Shown here in pieces: positions 62,000 to 64,000 of a stretch of 64,000 nt of DNA. The notes beneath the pieces are model-generated. The model made no database searches and was not told the origin of the DNA. It saw only the letters and a program-made list of their open reading frames with translations. The stretch is from Brachionus plicatilis (lineage: Eukaryota; Rotifera; Eurotatoria; Ploima; Brachionidae), in the NCBI GenBank assembly GCA_010279815.1, contig QEOQ01000226.1, positions 2,568,343 to 2,632,342 on the forward strand, read 5' to 3'. The translations under genes were made by a program, and so were the position numbers. Each line of letters opens with the position of its first letter. Within the stretch, counting starts at the first letter, position 1.

Positions 62000-63145
62000 A
62001 ATTTTTTTGGATAATCAGATTTTAGAATAGTTCGGTTTTAAACTTATATTTATAAAAAAAAAATCTTCCAAAAAAACTATTATATAAATAAACAAAAAAT
62101 ATGAACAAAGTAAAAAATAGAAATTTATTTGAAACATTGCTAGAAAGATGCTTAAAGAATAAATGGCAGATTATTTGCAAGGAGATATTATTTGGTATCA
62201 AAAACAAAAAATAATAAAAAGTGTAATTTAGTAATTTTTTTAATATATCTAATGACATTCAGGAAAGTTTGATAAAAAAATAAATTTCAAATTGAAAATT
62301 TTCTACTGGTTTTGAATTTGATAAAATTACATAAGAACAGGTATGATTTTTTAAACTATTACCGGGCATAAGGAGTTATTGGAATTACAAAATTGAGAGA
62401 AGATTTAATGAAAACTCTTTTAATGCATTAAATTAAATTCCATACTAATTAATTTTATTTCGAAGCGTCTTATTGATATTTATTATGCAATTGTTGAATG
62501 TAAAACAGGAAAAAAGGAGTTATCATGTAATTGATTACAATTAAATATAATGCAATTTTTTTATTAATCTATTTTTATTTTATTCGAACGAGTTTTTTAA
62601 TACCTTTCGGCTTAGATCCGAAACAATTAACCGAATAATATCATCATATTTTTTATTCAAAATAAGCATGAATCTTATTTTTAATTAATTATTTTTTGTT
62701 GAAATTCTAATTTTTAATAAAATTTCTAATTAATTTTTTTAATTGAAATTAAAATTCTTTTTTTGATCTTTCTTTACCATTTGTCAGTTTATTATTGAAT
62801 CGAATACAGGTTTGAAAAATAGTGAGGAATTTTTATTATTTATTTTTTTATACAGCATAATTTAAATGGTGATTTTCCTTTTTTATCTAAATTTCTGATT
62901 GCATCGCTATAAATACAGAACTAAAAAATTATTTTTCGTAATTTTCATAACAAAGTTTATTTGTGTTTAATTTTCCATAGTGTGATGAATTCTCAACTAT
63001 ATTATAATTTTTCTTGAGTATGAATAAAAAGCTATTGAAATCTATAATAAACGATTACTTTTCAAAAAGAAATAATACAGCACAACAAAAATTCAGAACC
63101 GTTCGATAAGCTACAGTAACAAAATAAAAAAGTTTATTCCTAACA

Positions 63146-63235
63146 GGCTGGCTGAAAAGAAGGCACTATTCCGTTCGGAGCTGCCAAGAGGAACTTTCCT
63201 CTAAATTATATTTTTAATAAATAAATATAATTTCT
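63146..63235 (+). mobile_element. LINE-type 3' tail, GCTGAAAAGAAGG hairpin
   Basis: It aligns with the block at 37224-37300: GCTGAAAAGAAGGCACTATT, GTTCGGAGCTGCC, then an AT-rich tail with TTAATAAATAAATATAA. There is no coding sequence before it. Confidence 0.45.
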
Positions 63236-63242
63236 TTTCTAG

Positions 63243-63345
63243 AAAGCAAACTATTAAATTGAATGATCCTGAAAAAGAATTATTTAGCAAATGCGATGAC
63301 ATTAAAGATGAAAACTCTCGATTAAAGCTTTGTTCAGTAAATTAA
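63243..63345 (+). CDS. Possible exon of unknown gene
   Basis: After TTTCTTTTCTAG a short frame reads KQTIKLNDPEKELFSKCDD, then IKDENSRLKLCSVN and a stop. The charged composition is unlike the surrounding AT-rich noise. No partner exon was found, and no family is recognised. Confidence 0.22.
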
Positions 63346-63563
63346 TTTTACTAAAATAAACGAATTTTTACTAGAAATTTAAATTCCACTTTTAAGACAT
63401 TTTTTATATAGAGAATTGAGCTTAATCTGTTGTTGTTAATAGTTTATTTAATATTTCAAAAAAAAAAAAGCTTTGAGTGATGAAACTCCTTTCGCCATTG
63501 GTATTTAAAATTTTAAAAAAATTTCCATATAAAAAGTTGTGTCGAATTAATTAAATTAATAAA

Positions 63564-63659
63564 ATGACATTAGAAGTTGAAAAAGAAATCGGAAATGTTA
63601 CCGAAAAACAGTTGTCCATTGAAATAGTTCACTTGAGACTTTACAAAGGAGGGTTTTAA
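63564..63659 (+). CDS. Small coding-like frame beside a transposon end
   Basis: An ATG frame of 31 residues (MTLEVEKEIGNVTEKQLSI ... VHLRLYKGGF) with protein-like composition stops exactly where the TTTCATAGCA array begins. It may be an exon fragment interrupted by the element, as at 33.4-33.7 kb. It could also be chance. Confidence 0.22.
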   Translation: MTLEVEKEIGNVTEKQLSIEIVHLRLYKGGF

Positions 63660-64000
63660 ATTTCATAGCATTTTATTTTTCATAGCATCTTTTTTTTCAT
63701 AGCAGACAAATAAATTTTCATAGCATTTGTCGAAAATTTCATAGCATCTTTTTTCATCGCACTTATTTTTCATAGCAAATATTTTCATAGCAATTAATTA
63801 TAAATTAAAACATATAAATAAATTACATGACTTATATCTAGAATGAGATAAATTAGGAGAAAATCGTTTGACGCATAAAAATAACCTCTTAACGCATAAA
63901 CACATATTTTTTTTCAGTATAGAAAAAAAAATATTTTTATAGTATAAAGAATTTATTTTTTTAGTATAAAAAATTACAAAGAACGAAAATAGTATAAAAT
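63651..64000. mobile_element. Terminus of a word-repeat element, cut by the window edge
   Basis: TTTCATAGCA recurs about eight times at 63659-63800 with A/T spacers. Further in, ACGCATAAA occurs twice (63871-63902) and AGTATAAA about five times to the window end. The layout (several words, each reiterated, starting abruptly) is the same as in the MULE-like elements at 5.3 and 33.7 kb. The right end and any target duplication lie outside the window. Confidence 0.6.

Noticed and set aside
63659..63800. CRISPR-like array of TTTCATAGCA
   Set aside because: The word is too short, the spacers are A/T runs of uneven length, and the genome is eukaryotic. It fits a transposon terminus.

Overview
The window is eukaryotic, very AT-rich (my estimate is well over 70% AT) and gene-poor. 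It comes from a ciliated animal. Genes are split by small introns (48, 54, 57 and about 55 bp) that become kilobases long where transposons have entered. Gene content (a motile-cilium central-apparatus protein, a CST telomere subunit, a Polycomb-type RAWUL-like protein, eIF4H, a 4E-T-like protein) and the LINE debris fit a small invertebrate. A rotifer-like genome is my best guess, but nothing in the window proves it.

Layout. 1-15562 (minus): the 5' two thirds of CFAP46, ten exons giving 1,886 codons before the gene runs off the left edge. Its introns hold three antisense LINE fragments, a Tc1/mariner-type MITE, a foldback MITE and a MULE-like element. 15.7-17.3 kb: LINE and Tc1 transposase remains. 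18003-19514 (minus): a two-exon type II membrane glycosyltransferase-like gene (DUF7164-like). 19.5-31.1 kb: no convincing host gene, but foldback elements, LINE 3' tails and an odd coding-like minisatellite. 31113-32162 (plus): STN1, two exons. 32487-32549 (minus): a candidate last exon, possibly of the 37.5 kb gene. 33.4-35.6 kb: a decayed AT-hook gene fragment hit by a MULE-like element, which carries a nested piggyBac, which in turn carries foldback insertions. 37513-38991 (minus): a large first exon of a Ser-rich, probably N-myristoylated protein. 39-50 kb: an 11 kb stretch with no gene I can support. 50066-51013 (minus): eIF4H, three exons. 52822-53637 (minus): a short 4E-T-like eIF4E-binding protein. 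55.3-60.3 kb: a 2.5 kb tandem duplication, each unit with a two-exon RAWUL-like gene. 60.3-64 kb: MITEs, a LINE tail, small coding-like scraps, and the terminus of another word-repeat element that runs off the right edge.

The host genes are not an operon and do not share one pathway, although eIF4H and the 4E-T-like gene are close neighbours that both act on eIF4F-dependent translation. The clearest biology in the window is mobile-element architecture. Two MULE-like elements have exact 9-bp target duplications and termini built from short reiterated words. Removing one of them, with one target copy, restores a 55-bp intron in CFAP46. The other shows at least three levels of nesting.
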